Shown: piece by piece, positions 33,935-45,462 of the stretch
Numbering within the stretch: position 1 is the first letter of the stretch
Layout: each line of letters begins with the position of its first letter
NCBI RefSeq assembly: GCF_028583425.1
Contig: NC_072799.1
Span: 90,258,217-90,322,216, forward strand
Origin: Eublepharis macularius
Lineage: Eukaryota > Chordata > Lepidosauria > Squamata > Eublepharidae
Direction: 5' to 3'
DNA length: 64,000 nt
Position numbers and translations under genes: made by a program
Notes under the pieces: model-generated
Told to the model about the DNA's origin: nothing
The model's database searches: none
What the model saw: the letters and a program-made list of their open reading frames with translations, nothing else

Positions 33935-34516
33935 CAGGGCCAGATTGAGGGGGGACAGGGGGTAGTCTGCCCCCGGCGCCACTAGGGAGGGGGCTCAAGG
34001 AGCAGCTGCCAGCTGCCAGAGGGCACAGGCAGCAGCGCAGGCAGCCTCGCAGCCCCCCACGCTGCCTTTCGCCTGCCCTGCAGGACAGGGGGCGGCCAGC
34101 TTGCCGTGCACCCCCTATCCTGCAGGGCAGGCAAAAGGCAGCACGGGGGGCTGCAGGGCCGCCCACGCCATTTTCCTGCTCTGCAGGACAGGGCGGCCGC
34201 CCGCCCCCTGTCCTGCGGGGCAGGCAAATAGTGCGGGCGGCCGCACTGCCTTTTGCCTGCCCTGCAGGGCAGGAGGTGCGCGGCAAGCCAGCCGCCCCCT
34301 GTCCTGCGGGGCAGGCGAAAGCAGCGCAGGGGGCTGCGAGGCCGCCTGTGCCATTCACCTGCGAGGAGGCGAATGGCGTGGGCAGCCTCCCAGCCCCGCA
34401 CGCTGCCCCCGCTGTTCTGTCCTGTGTGATGACATCACCGAAGTGACATCATAACGCAGCACGAAGTGGTCAGCCTAGGGTTGCCCCGGGTGCGGGCGAC
34501 CCTAGATCCAGCGCTG
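33935..34516. mobile_element. GC-rich hAT-like non-autonomous DNA element, copy 3
   Basis: It begins CAGGGCCAGATTGAGGGGGG, ends GATCCAGCGCTG and is flanked by CCATTGAA and CCATTGAC (33927-33934 and 34517-34524), matching in 7 of 8 bases. The interior holds modules like CCTGCCCTGCAGGACAGGG in both orientations. All frames here are composition artefacts. Confidence 0.8.
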
Positions 34517-34819
34517 CCATTGACTGATCACTCTGTGAAACAGGATGATGGACTAATTGGCGTAATCCAGCAAAGCACCTCCTATGTTATGTCCACTTAA
34601 TTTAAACTTTGGGGTGCCAGCACTCTATTGAGGGGGGGGGGAGCTCCTGTATGACAGGGGAGAAATTTCCCTAGTTGGTTGAAGGGAAAAGGTTCACTGG
34701 AATTACTAACGTCCCAGCTCCGCTACAAAAAACAACAACAAAAGACTGGTCTTCAGCATCCTCCCCTTTTAGAAAGGGACCCCTGATCTCTAAGGGACAT
34801 TGCCTTTCTATTTAGCAGC

Positions 34820-35010
34820 CAGCCCTGGTGGTGGAGAGTGCCCTCAAGTCATAGTTGACTTATGGCGACCCCTGGCAGAGTTTTCCTGGCAAGAGACTAA
34901 CAGAGGTGGTTGGGCATTGCCTGCTTCTGCAGCCCAAGGTCACCAACCAAGGCTGGCCCTGTTTAGCTTCAGAGATCAGGCTCACCTGGGCTGTCCAGGT
35001 CAGGGCAAAA
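34820..35010 (-). repeat. 5S rRNA-derived SINE, copy 1
   Basis: The end nearest 35000 reads AAGGCTGGCCCTGTTTAGCTTCAGAGATCAGGCTCACCTGGG, the complement of the central part of 5S rRNA (GAGATC..AAGCTAA..AGGG). The body includes GAGTGCCCTCAAGTCATAGTTGACTTATGGCGACCCCTGG and GCAAGAGACTAACAGAGGTGG. Copy 2 follows directly in the same orientation. Confidence 0.75.
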
Positions 35011-35225
35011 TCCTTTCCTCAAGTTGTAGCTAAATTATGGCAACTCCTGGTAGGGTTTTCACAGCAAGAGACAACAGGTGGTTTGCCATAGCCTGCCTCT
35101 GCAACCCTGGTCTTTGTTGGAGGTCTCCTGCCCAAGTACTTACCAAGGCCGACCCTGCTTAGCTGCTGAGATCTGTCCAGATGCGGCTCGCCTGGGCTAT
35201 CCAGGTCGGGGTGGCAGCCAGCCCT
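35011..35225 (-). repeat. 5S rRNA-derived SINE, copy 2
   Basis: A second unit, arranged head to tail after copy 1: CAAGTTGTAGCTAAATTATGGCAACTCCTGG, then GGAGGTCTCCTGCCCAAGTACTTACCAAGGCCGACCCTGCTTAGCTGCTGAGATCTG. The last part is the complement of 5S rRNA from the AGCTAAGCAGGG box to the TACTTGGATGGGAGACC box, the internal polymerase III promoter. Confidence 0.8.
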
Positions 35226-35229
35226 CGCC

Positions 35230-35840
35230 ACCTAGCAAATAAACCCCCTTGCAAATCGCCCAGGCTGAGCGCGCCTCTGCCTCGCCCTTCCCTGCGGAAG
35301 GGCGCGGGAGCAAATTGGCGGGAAGCGGGGCGGGGTGCTGAGAGGGAACTGCGACCCAGAGGGCTGAGGCGGGAAGTCGAGCGGGGGATTCCCTCAGAGA
35401 TGATCGCTGAACAATCTCGGCCGCTCGCCAGCCTTGTGTTGCCGAGGGGGGGGGTCTTTTTTTATCCCACCCCCCCCCCTCAGCCCGAGTTTAGGGGAAG
35501 CCTGCAGCAGCCGGGCGGGCAACCCCGCCAGCCTCCCTGACCCGCAGCTATTCATAGCCCTGGCCCGGCTGAGATGTCAGATTCCCCGCGATCGGCGCAC
35601 CGCGGGCAATGGAAAGTCTGAGGGCCGAAAATGCCGCCGTAAAAATAGAGCCGCGTCGCTCGCGACCCCTCAGGGCGCCCCGAGAGCTCCTTGCAGCCGT
35701 GCGGGGAAAGTGGCGCGAAGGGAGCGGGTGCCGCAGGGGGCGTCCTTCGCCGGCGGCCATTCCCTCATAGCGGCGGTGGGGGCCGGGGGGAGACGTTGGA
35801 CTTTTGTTCCAGGCGTCAAAATGCCGAAAGGAAAGGTCAG
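35230..35840. promoter_or_regulatory. CpG island within CORIN intron 1
   Basis: A GC- and CpG-rich segment, with GGGAAGCGGGGCGGGGTG near 35316 (GC-box-like) and GCGATCGGCGCACCGCGG near 35589, stands in otherwise AT-rich intron. It is not one of the GC-rich hAT elements, since their ends and modules are missing. It may be a second promoter of CORIN, since mammals use alternative first exons, or the promoter of a non-coding transcript. ATG at 35821 (MPKGK) lies at its 3' edge. No consensus donor in frame was seen; GTCAGC after codon 5 and GTATTT after codon 22 are weak possibilities. Confidence 0.5.
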
Positions 35841-36330
35841 CCTCGTCGTCAAGGGCTATCTCTGCGTGTCAGCCACGCACTTGAGGGTATTTAAGGGCAA
35901 CACCCTCCTTTCCTGGTCGGGTGCCTGCGAGTTGGACGCAGGCTGGGCAGGCAGGAATGAAAAATAAAAAAAATTCCACACAGGTTGATTGCTGTCTGGC
36001 AGTGGGGAGGGAAAGAAAGGCAGACCTGAGGCATGAAACTGGTATTCAAAAACTGGGTAATCTGACCTGCCTTTGTTTGTGGAGTGGAGAGGGTTTCCTG
36101 ATGCCAGCTGACAAGAGCAACAGGCTTTAGGCTAAAGGGGATGGTCTCTCCGCTGCAGGCAGGGCCACAAATGAGGTTTTAAATCAACATGTGTAAACTC
36201 CCCTTTCTCCCAGGCAACTGTGAATCTAGGATTACAGCACATTAAAAACCAGGTAAATCACAGAAAGTTCAAACTACTGAACCGCTCTTGGAATTGAGTC
36301 CAGCAGGAGAGGAGACGTCGCCAAAGATTA

Positions 36331-36634
36331 AAAACACGCTGAGGTATTCCAAATATAAAGACCGGTTCAAAACACGCTGAGGTATTCCAGATATAAAGAC
36401 CAGTTAAAAACATACCGAGGTATTCCAGATATAAAGACTGGTTCAAAACACGCTGAGGTATTCCCAATACAAAGACCGGTTCAAAACACGCTGAGGTATT
36501 CCAAATATAAAGACCGGTTCAAAACACGCTGAGGTATTCCAAATATAAAGACCAGTTCAAAACACGCTGAGGTATTCCAAACATAAAGACTGGTTCAAAC
36601 ATGCTGAGGTATTTCACATATAAACACTGGTTCA
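36331..36634. repeat. 38-bp minisatellite, 8 copies
   Basis: Units such as AAAACACGCTGAGGTATTCC followed by AAATATAAAGACCGGTTC repeat head to tail about eight times from 36331. Copies differ by a few bases, the third and last being the most divergent. No coding role is apparent. Confidence 0.9.
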
Positions 36635-36639
36635 ACACA

Positions 36640-38870
36640 GAGCCCATTGATCAAGAGTGTTGATGAAAAGTGGCTTGAAATTCATACTCAAGACATTGAA
36701 AGTTGTGTCCGTTTTTGTTTTAAATGAGCACGAGGAACAAATTCACAGGCTCAACTGTCACGGCTGATTTCCAGTAACACAAACAGAGATGCTGCAGTGC
36801 CTGTGGTGGTGACGTGTCTCTAGACATTGGTTTATTTTTTTAAAAAATTATGCTACTTGCATTCCATCCTTATTTAGAACTACCTGTTGTCTTCTAGCCA
36901 GCTCACGGGGCAGATGTATACCGCTCAGCGGTGCTCCCAGATTAGGGCATGACCCCACCACATTTGCTACACTAAACCACATGGCAAAATCAATTTAGGG
37001 TGACTGACATGCTAAAAAAATTGATGAGGTTGTTTTGTTCACTTATATCTTGCCTCCTCACACTGCCCCAGTTGGTTCTAAAGTAAAGTACACACAAAGT
37101 GATTTCTAATCCTGTTGATCATGTAAACAAATTATGTATCAAAGGGTAGCTAACCTATAATTAAATGCCTTGTGAGAATTCTTGGGTTTTATTTAGCAGT
37201 GAAATACATTTGAAAATGATTGTCAGCCCTATTTTAATGTTGAATGAAAGTATAATTATTGGCAATTACACAGTCTCCATGTTTGTGTCCTTCAAAATGA
37301 AAAATGTACCCAAAAAGGAAGCTTTCTTTAGGAGATCTCCCCCACGGTTTCATTTGCAACAGCACTTTTCAGAAATCCCACCATACAGCTGTATTTAATT
37401 GTAAATGCGTTTGTTTAGGTTGGTATGTCAGTTGTTCCGTGTTTTCCTGATGGTATCACTTTAGATCAGAAATACAATGCATGTAAGCAAGACTGAAATA
37501 AAATATTTAGGGAAAAAGGCCTACAATTCAAGGAATCTAGACTCGGACGAGAGCTTTGTGAAGAGGTGAAGGACCCAGCAAGTTATCCTTTATTTGTTGT
37601 TCATGTTATAGTGAAGATGTTCCATAAACCGGCATATAAATACTAAAGTGGAAAAGGGAGAGAACAGGATTAAATCCAGATAGTTTTCACTGAAATATTT
37701 TTCTTAATAATCAATACAAATCAAAAGCCTTTTCTTTTCATAAACTTTTTCATGAAAAAATTTTATTTAGTAATTGAGAAAAATCTATTTTTGTTCTGTC
37801 ATTTGATATGATACTTAAAAACTTTCACCTGGAAATTATTCTTGCCTTGAGACTCATTACATATTCATATTCCATTTTTCAGTTTACCAATCTGATATTT
37901 TTATAGTTTTCTCAGATCATTTTTAATTTAGAGTATATCATTGAAGTCATTAATTTAGAGTATATCATTGAACTATTTCTAGCAATTCATCCATTAAAAC
38001 ATTTACAATCAGTTCCAGATTTTCCTTCTCTGCTAAACTTTTAATATACTCCAATATTATCACCAATGATTCTTTTGGGGATTTAATTCCAGTTAATTGA
38101 ATTCTTGTTTTCATGCTCACCAATAATGAGTAAGTTTCTTTCTCATTAGCAGTTATTGTAAACTTGGGCTAACTGCCAAGAAGCGAGACTACTAATAGCT
38201 ACTTCTACTTGGAATAATGGAAATCTTGATAGAATTCTTTATTTTTTTTCAACTTGTATTTGTGAGCATCTGAAGTTATGCATGTGACTTGAAATGGCAA
38301 TTGTTCTTAGATGACTTGTATTAAGATAAAGTTAAATTTAAATATCTTAAAACCAAGTACTATATCTTGTTTTTAAGATATTCAGGAATTTTGTACCTAA
38401 TGCAAAACCTTTTGTACTAAACTATCAATTAAAATTCATTGTGAGACTGTATATAAATAATTAAAAATTATATACTGTCCTTACTGCATTCAAACCACTT
38501 GCACAATTAAATGATCACAGTGACAATCAGAAATAACAATTTCACTTAAGTCATAACTAATTATAAAATCATGCAAATTGTAGCAGATTATAAAACATCA
38601 AATTACAAAGTGACTGCTGTATTCATGAAATGTCTTATAAACTTTGCAGTTCTTCATGAGAGATGTGGCTTTCCACACTTCTCAGGGAGCTGGTTCCAAA
38701 AGAGATGTCTTCACTAAAAAAATTATCTGTTCTTGATGACGCTGTTCTTATGGAATGCTGTATTAAAGTACACAGTGAACTGAACAGATTTCATACTTGT
38801 CAGATGCGCCCTGCTTATCTACCATGTGTGTCTATTATTCTCTGTACTCTGAGCCTCTGAGCTCTGGGCC
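36640..38870. other. Intron 1; no recognisable feature
   Basis: Strongly AT-rich. Apart from a local duplication of ATTTAGAGTATATCATTGAA near 37930-37970, nothing stands out. Confidence 0.5.
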
Positions 38871-38888
38871 TCTGAGAATGAGTAAAGA

Positions 38889-39099
38889 TCCAGAGGAGTT
38901 AGCCGTGTTAGTCTGTAGTAGCAAAATCAAAAAGAGTCCAGTAGCACCTTTAAGACTAACCAATTTTATTGCAGCATAAGCTTTTGAGAATCAAAAGCTT
39001 ATGTATCATGCATCTGACGAAGAGAACTTGATTCTCGAAAGCTTATGCTGCAATAAAATTGGTTAGTCTTAAAGGTGCTACTGGACTCTTTTTGATTTT
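38889..39099 (+). mobile_element. Palindromic SINE-like retroposon, copy 3
   Basis: It carries the head GAGGAGTTAGCCGTGTTAGTCTG and two inverted arms, with a small deletion near 38995, and ends in GGACTCTTTTTGATTTT. Flanks are GAGAATGAGTAAAGA (38874-38888) and GAGAATGTGTAAAGA (39100-39114): 15 bases with one mismatch. Confidence 0.8.
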
Positions 39100-39594
39100 G
39101 AGAATGTGTAAAGAACTATCTGTGTAACTGTCTATGTAGCCATGAGTAGCTTATCTTGCAGGTGGCTGCTTTCACTTTCTTGATTGGCGTGGGAAAGTGT
39201 CCTTGAAGTGCTAGTCGGAGCCGTATCTCCCTAAGACGTGAAATGAGCTCATCCTTGTCTTCCCCTCCCCTACCCCCTCCAACCTCCTAGGCCCTGCATG
39301 GCTAAATTCTAACGGTCTTTATCCCAAGGTGGGAATCCTGCCCTGTAACTAACATTGCTTTGCCCATTTACGTCACTTCTGTCAATGTCTGAGTGCACTG
39401 ATACTGATGGATCTCTAATAAAGAAACTTTTACTGGAGTATCTGCAGTGAAGTAACGGGATCTAACTGGCAGAGCCTGACAATACTGCTGCAGCATAGTG
39501 CAACAACCGAAATGATACCACACGCAATTATTTTTCTTATTAAGTACTATTGTAGAGAAGATAAATCTCCAATAGGAAGTTACTGAAGGATGAT

Positions 39595-39818
39595 GATGAT
39601 AACTGCTCTTATATATCACTTTTCCAGACAGATTAGTGCCCCACTCAGAACGGTGAACTAAGTCAGTGTCAGTGTATTATTATCCCCATTATACAGCTGG
39701 GGTGCTGGGGCTGAGAGGAATGACTTACCAAAGGCCACTGACTGAGTTAATGGGATTTAAACCAGCAGAGTGCTGATTTGCAAACCAACCACTTAACCAC
39801 TATGCCACTGAGTTCTCA
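39595..39818 (-). repeat. tRNA-derived SINE, diverged
   Basis: The inverted body reads CTCTTATATATCACTTTTCCAGACAGATTAGTGCCCCACTCAGAACGG, then TTATCCCCATTATACAGCTGGGG, and finally GGGATTTAAACCAGCAGAGTGC (B box relic) and AACCACTTAACCACTATGCC (A box relic). A related copy lies at 50870-51110. Confidence 0.65.
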
Positions 39819-40264
39819 AAAAGTGGATGCCATCTCAATTTTAAGTAAAGTAGCACCATTTTTATATACTTATTTTTCCATTGACTGATGAATCCTGTGA
39901 TGGGACTTCCCTTTATATGTTTTGTTGGAATAGAACCAATAAGAGAAGATACTAAAGATATCTTGGAGTGCAGTTCCCTTTCTGGCACTATTCCAACAGC
40001 ATTCTTGCACAGGAATTTCATGCTGGCAGGAATGGGAAAACATATGTGAATGGGCCCTAATTTAGGCAGCAAGTGGGCTATTGCATCCTCCGGATAAGAG
40101 TAAGTGTACGAGGATTCTATGCTCTGCCAGAGAAATTAGCCCTTTTGCTTTCTATAGCAGTCGAAGTTGGATGTGGGTGTCAATTGAATGGGAATGTTTT
40201 CAAAGACTTGGAAGACATATGTTCAAATGTTTTAAATGTTTTATTTTCATACTCTTAAATTATA

Positions 40265-40515
40265 ATAATAACATTTGATTTAGACACTGCCCTTATTGCC
40301 ACACTCAGTATGGTTTACAAAGTGTGTTATTATTATCCCCACAACAACAATCACCCTGTGAGGTGGGTGAGGCTGAGAGAGCTCCAAGACAGCTGTGACT
40401 GACCCAAGGTCACCCCAGCTGGCTTCAAGCAGAGGAGTGGGGAATCAAACCCTGTTCTCCAGATTAGAGTCCTGCCAGTCTTAACCACTACACCAAACTG
40501 GCTCTCCAGTTTGAA
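40265..40515 (-). repeat. tRNA-derived SINE (Sauria type)
   Basis: Inverted copy of the SINE at 33557: CACAACAACAATCACCCTGTGAGG, CAAGGTCACCCCAGCTGGCTTC, GAGTGGGGAATCAAACCC (B box) and AACCACTACACCAAACTGGCTC (A box). Confidence 0.85.
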
Positions 40516-40661
40516 TGAAATTATATACTTAATTACATTGGAATTATATAAATTCAGGATGAAGAACAAATGATAAAATCTAAGTTCAAAAGATAATATA
40601 TTTCTGAAAGTATATCATTATGATACTTGAACTTCATTTTTAACAGACTTTTTTGAAAACA

Positions 40662-40718
40662 TTAAATACATACATACATACATACATACATACATACATA
40701 CATACATACATACATACC
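40662..40718. repeat. (CATA)n microsatellite
   Basis: About fourteen uninterrupted CATA units. Confidence 0.95.
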
Positions 40719-40751
40719 ATAGAACCAAACCTATTGAGGTAAACTTATAGC

Positions 40752-41011
40752 CAGGGCTTTTTTTCTGGGAAAAGAGGTGGTGGAACTCAGTGGGTTACCC
40801 TCAGAGAAAATGGTCACATGGCTGGTGGCCCCGCCCCCGGATCTCCAGACAGAGGGGAGTTGAGATTGCCCTCCACGCCGCTCGGCGGCGCAGAGGGCAA
40901 TCTAAACTCCCCTCTGCCTAGAGATCAGGGGGTGGGGCCACCAGCCATGTGACCATTTTCAAGAGGTTCCGGAACTCCATTCCCCCGCGTTCCCACTGAA
41001 AAAAAGCCCTG
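40752..41011. mobile_element. hAT-like hairpin MITE, copy A
   Basis: It starts CAGGGCTTTTTTTCTGGG and ends CTGAAAAAAAGCCCTG. The inside is a long imperfect palindrome centred near 40880 (GGGGAGTTGAGATTGCCCTC against its complement). Flanks CTTATAGC and CGTATAGC agree in 7 of 8 bases. Confidence 0.85.
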
Positions 41012-41019
41012 CGTATAGC

Positions 41020-43330
41020 CCACTAATTTAAAACTACAGAATATTTAAGTTACTAGATATGACAGATGCAATTGGAGGAGGTTTTTGTTTAATCACATTT
41101 TGGATCTTTGTATCACATTTGTGGAACGTTATTAAGTTCTGTGGTATAGACTTGGATTTAAGGGAGAAGACTATAATGGCCATGGCCATTGAGACAGAGG
41201 AATAGGGGACAAATTCTGGGACCCTGTTTATCTCTGATGACTTTTGGAGCTGTGCAAGTTACCACTGGTGTGCAATGGTGGAACAAGCCCATTGCCCAAT
41301 GGGCATTGCTCTGTCTTGCCCTTTGAAGCACCTGGGAATTAACCTGTGGCATTACAAGGCTCCTCCTCACTTGTCTCACCAACCTAGTTCCTTCTGACAC
41401 TTGGAGGGGCTTTTCTTGTCTCCTTTTGGTACAGCACCGTCACCACTTGGCCTTTGTAGGAATTGCCCACTGAGAGAGCCCAGGCACCCATCAGTCCTAT
41501 GTAAGGTTGTCGTTCTGGGGCTCTGCCTCATAGCTGGTTACTGCATTCATACACCAGACTGGCAGTTTGCCACAAACCGCCCCATTTCCCATGGTGCCTG
41601 TAAACTCAGTTGTTCCTTTAATGAGGGAGAAGGAAGGGGGGCACTTAGTTCTCAGTATAGCCCTATTTGTGAGATTGTGAGGGTAAAATTCAAGTGGAGA
41701 CTAGGAACACTGCCCTAAGTGCCTTGAAGGGCGTGTTCTAAAAGTGAGAAATGGGAAGCATGGTGCACATAAAGATTGTAGGAAAATATAGCAGAGATTG
41801 TGCAAAGATTGCGCATTGGAAATAATGAAAATAGATTCACACATACACTCCAGTGAAGCTCTGTAAAATGACTAAAGGATAAAAAAAGCGAGTTGGCAAC
41901 CTGTGCCCAGACAGCCTCTTCATATTTGGCAGTTCAATAAAGTCTGTGTTGTACCATGACACTCTCCCTGTCTGTTTGCTTGGCTGTGGATGACAAGAGC
42001 TCCATGTCCTTCCCTGCCCCAACTCCTGCCTGTCCTTTCCCCATAGGACTGTCCCTTCCACACATCCCAAAGGATGGCCTCTGACTCCAGGCTGGTAAGG
42101 ATGGGGTGGATCCAGAACATGCTTCTGGTGCCTCTAGACATCTGTTCTGCTGCACCTCAGATTAGTGGCTCCTTGGAGGCTTATGCCACATCTAGCTCCC
42201 CTGCCACTCTCCCATCAGACACACTGTGGAGACCAGGGAGGGACTTGGGGTGATGTCCTTGTGTGTCTGCCCTGAGGAGGGGGGTTCTAAGGAGGTCTCG
42301 CACTCTCCCAAGCGCTGCTGGTGTCTGATAAGCTAGGCAGATGGTTGATACATGAGGGAGGGTCTGTGGTCCACACCAGGCTGCCACTACCAAGGATGTG
42401 CAGGGGAGGGGGAACTGTGGAATGATGAAAACAATGAATCCATGGAATGCCTTATCACCTAGGCCAGCTGGCTCCCCCTTTTGCTTTGCGGGGGAGTCAG
42501 ACCTTGGGCTTCAGCCCGCCTGTCTCCCCTGCCCATGTGGGTGTTGCTGCAGGAGCCCCAGGCATGCTCTCCCCGCGCCTTTCCACTGAGCCATGCTGAT
42601 CTGCGAGATATTCTCTGTCTGGCTCCATGTGGCTGGTTGTGACGTCTGAGTTGCAGAGTGGTCTCTATTCCCTCCTTGCATGTCTCTGAGGAACCACCTC
42701 TCCTGGCTTTGAGACTTGGGGGCTAGTCCTGAGTGTCAGAGGTTGTGAGTTTGAGTCTGGCCAAGGATTTCTTGGTCCTGCCACCTTCCTGTCTTTACTT
42801 TTTCAGGAGAGGGATGTGTGTGTCTTGGAGTGGCGGGGGGGGGGCATTTGCAAGTGGGTGGCACTCTTGCTGCCCGCCTGGCCCTTGCCAAGAATGGAGT
42901 GGGTGCCCTGTCTGCTGCTTGTATGTGTGTCCCCTTCGAGCTGGGGAGGGCATCTCCCAAGCTAGGTCCTCTGTGGGGTGCGACGGTTGCAGGTTCTTTG
43001 CGCCCTGTGTGCCTGTTCTCTGTGGGGGAGGGGAGTGGCATTGGCAGGCGGCTGCTGTAATCGCAGCTTTAGATTGAGTCCACCTTTGCCTGCCGCTTAT
43101 GCAGTTGTCAATGGCAGTTCTCGTGTGACTGGGGGATTTTGCCAGAGTTTCTATGGAAGCGAGAGAGAGCACTCTGCTGGCTATGCTTGGTCAGGCTTGG
43201 GTTCCAGTGTATCTCCCTCCTGAATGTCCTTTGGGAGAGAACTGGTGGTGCCAAAGCTATATGGGTGGCCGTATGCTCCCGCCTTGGCGGGACTGAGAAT
43301 TACACTGCCCCTTGTGATTGCTGGATTTTA
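41020..43330. other. Intron 1; no recognisable feature
   Basis: Mixed composition with a moderately GC-rich part (41900-43300) and only frames lacking motifs. Confidence 0.45.
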
Positions 43331-43338
43331 CATGTCTT

Positions 43339-43598
43339 CAGGGCTTTTTTTCTGGGAAAAGAGGTGGTGGAACTCTGTGGGTTGCCCTCGGAGAAAATGG
43401 CCACATGGCTGGTGGCCCCACCCCCTGATCTCCAGACAGAGGGGAGTTCAGATTGCCCTCCGCGCTGCTCAGCGGTGCGGAGGGCCATCTCAACTCCCCT
43501 CTGTCTGGAGATCAGGGGGCGGGGCCACCAGCCATGTGACCATTTTCAAGAGGTTCCGGAACTCAGTTCCCCCACGTTCCCCCTGAAAAAAAGCCCTG
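43339..43598. mobile_element. hAT-like hairpin MITE, copy B
   Basis: Same ends and palindrome as copy A, same length (260 bases), with perfect flanks CATGTCTT at 43331-43338 and 43599-43606. Confidence 0.9.
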
Positions 43599-43885
43599 CA
43601 TGTCTTAGTTGAGACATGAAAAGCAATGTTTTGGATCTTTATTAACAGGTTGACACTGCAGAAGATACGTAGTATGATAACTGAGATTACACTACTCCTC
43701 TCCATCATCTCAGATCTGTCAAAAATAAACCAGTGTTGTTTATATAATTTCCCCCATTTTAATAACTTGACAATAATTTGCATTATAAAATATAGCTGCC
43801 CTCCACTTTCTAGAAGCTGGTATCCATTTGGTTTGCTTGCCTAAATATTCTGAAATATAGACTTTGTTTTCAGAGCTGCAACATT

Positions 43886-43930
43886 ATCTGTCTGTCTGTG
43901 TGTCTGTCTGTCTATCTAGCTATCTATCAT
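43886..43930. repeat. TCTG/TCTA microsatellite
   Basis: TATCTGTCTGTCTGTGTGTC then TGTCTATCTAGCTATCTATC. Confidence 0.85.
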
Positions 43931-44482
43931 TTTTGTATTTGTATTTTTTGGGATATAACCTTCATATTAAATGGAGTATATCTGCAATGCTCAGTTTTGG
44001 AAATTTTAGAATTCTGCTACTGGTTTTAAAAATGTTATGCTTAAAGACTGATCATATAATCTTTTCCTTCTTCTTTTTAGTATCTTTTTAGCAATTTCTA
44101 CCCCTCTGCATCTGTGTTTAGTGCTCAACCTTCAGGGATCATCCCAGTCTACTATTATCAACTCTTGTGTCGTTGTCTCTAGCCTATCTTGTACCAATGA
44201 CAAGAACCTTGATTATTTGCCTCTTTAAACCATTGTGTGCACTCATGTTTTATAGAAAGCCAGAGTTTAAAGAACTGTTCTGGTGATGGAAGCAGAATTT
44301 AGTCCCGCCATCAGACTATGAGGATTTATGACATTATTTACAAATCACAGAGTACAAAGTGATCCTTACATTTTATTGAAATCTTACTGTTGAGCTGCTA
44401 TCATATCTTATTGGCAAGATTTTCAAGCCTTTAAAGGCAGCCTGATATTTAAAAATTAACATGTGAAACTATTCCATCACCA

Positions 44483-44814
44483 AAAAGAGTCCAGTAGCAC
44501 CTTTAAGACTAACCAATTTTATTGTAGCATAAGCTTTCGAGAATCAAGTTCTCTTCGTCAGATGCCTGATACAGAGACTGGTCAAATACAGAAGAGGAGG
44601 AGAGAGAATAGGCAATTAGGGGGAGGAAGGGGGAGGGTGCAACCAAAACATTCCTTTGCTAGTATATGTAAACATCTCCTTTTAGTGTGTGTATCAGTTG
44701 GCTTCAAAGGAGTTTGCCCTGTTAGTTTGTAGCAGCCAAACAGCTAGACCATCCAATTCCAATGCAGTATGCAGATTTTGCTACCACAGACTAACACGGC
44801 TAACTCCTCTGCAT
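44483..44814 (-). mobile_element. SINE-like retroposon, linear (non-palindromic) member
   Basis: On the minus strand it starts with GATGCAGAGGAGTTAGCCGTGTTAG and ends in GGTGCTACTGGACTCTTTTTG. Unlike the palindromic copies it has a unique interior of about 200 bases. CTATTCCATCACCA at 44469-44482 and 44815-44828 is a perfect 14-base duplication. This copy shows what the family looks like before the inverted rearrangement. Confidence 0.75.
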
Positions 44815-45462
44815 CTATTCCATCACCATCTCTATGATAAGTAAATCTTCACTTGCTGTTGAATGAATGAACAAATAAATAAATATGTTTCTGTGTGTGG
44901 CGAAATTATTGGGAAAGGCATAGAAATAGAGACAATTTTTTAAAGGTGGGTAATGCTACTGATTTTTATGTATCGTATTATACTAAGCAGATTAAACCAG
45001 AGAAGGTAAAAATACAGGAAAGAAAAGAAAGAAAAGTGAAAGAAAAGGAGCTATGAGAAATCTTTTTCAGATGCAGAACAGTATTTTTGCAAAGCAATTA
45101 TGCAGTCTTTATTAAAATCATGAATGTAATGAGCAAGCTAGACTGATCAGCCCAGTTTTCAGCTGATCAATAATACTAAATTTAATACTAAATTTATTCA
45201 TATATGGTAGAATGAAAGATAATGGGTTCATTCAGTTATACCTATAGCTTCCCAGTCCATTGTCATATCAATTTGTAGGTGGGGTCATACTTTCTTCTTC
45301 TCTCTTGAGATCAATGCAGGCCTACAAATAGATGAGAGTTCTTTCAATCTTCCTGTATATCTTTTTAATATTCAGATGCAACATATGTAGAGTATAGTTC
45401 TTCAGAACATTAGATAGTATATTTTTCTCCAGGACAAGCAACATAATAAACATGTCAACCTT

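Noticed and set aside
35821..35886. MPKGK reading as a definite alternative CORIN exon
   Set aside because: The candidate donors (GTCAGC, GTATTT) are poor; kept only as a possibility in the findings.
36258..36467. Repetitive protein frame (LYIWNTSA-type repeats)
   Set aside because: This is the 38-bp minisatellite read through; 38 is not a multiple of three, so the frame does not persist over the array.
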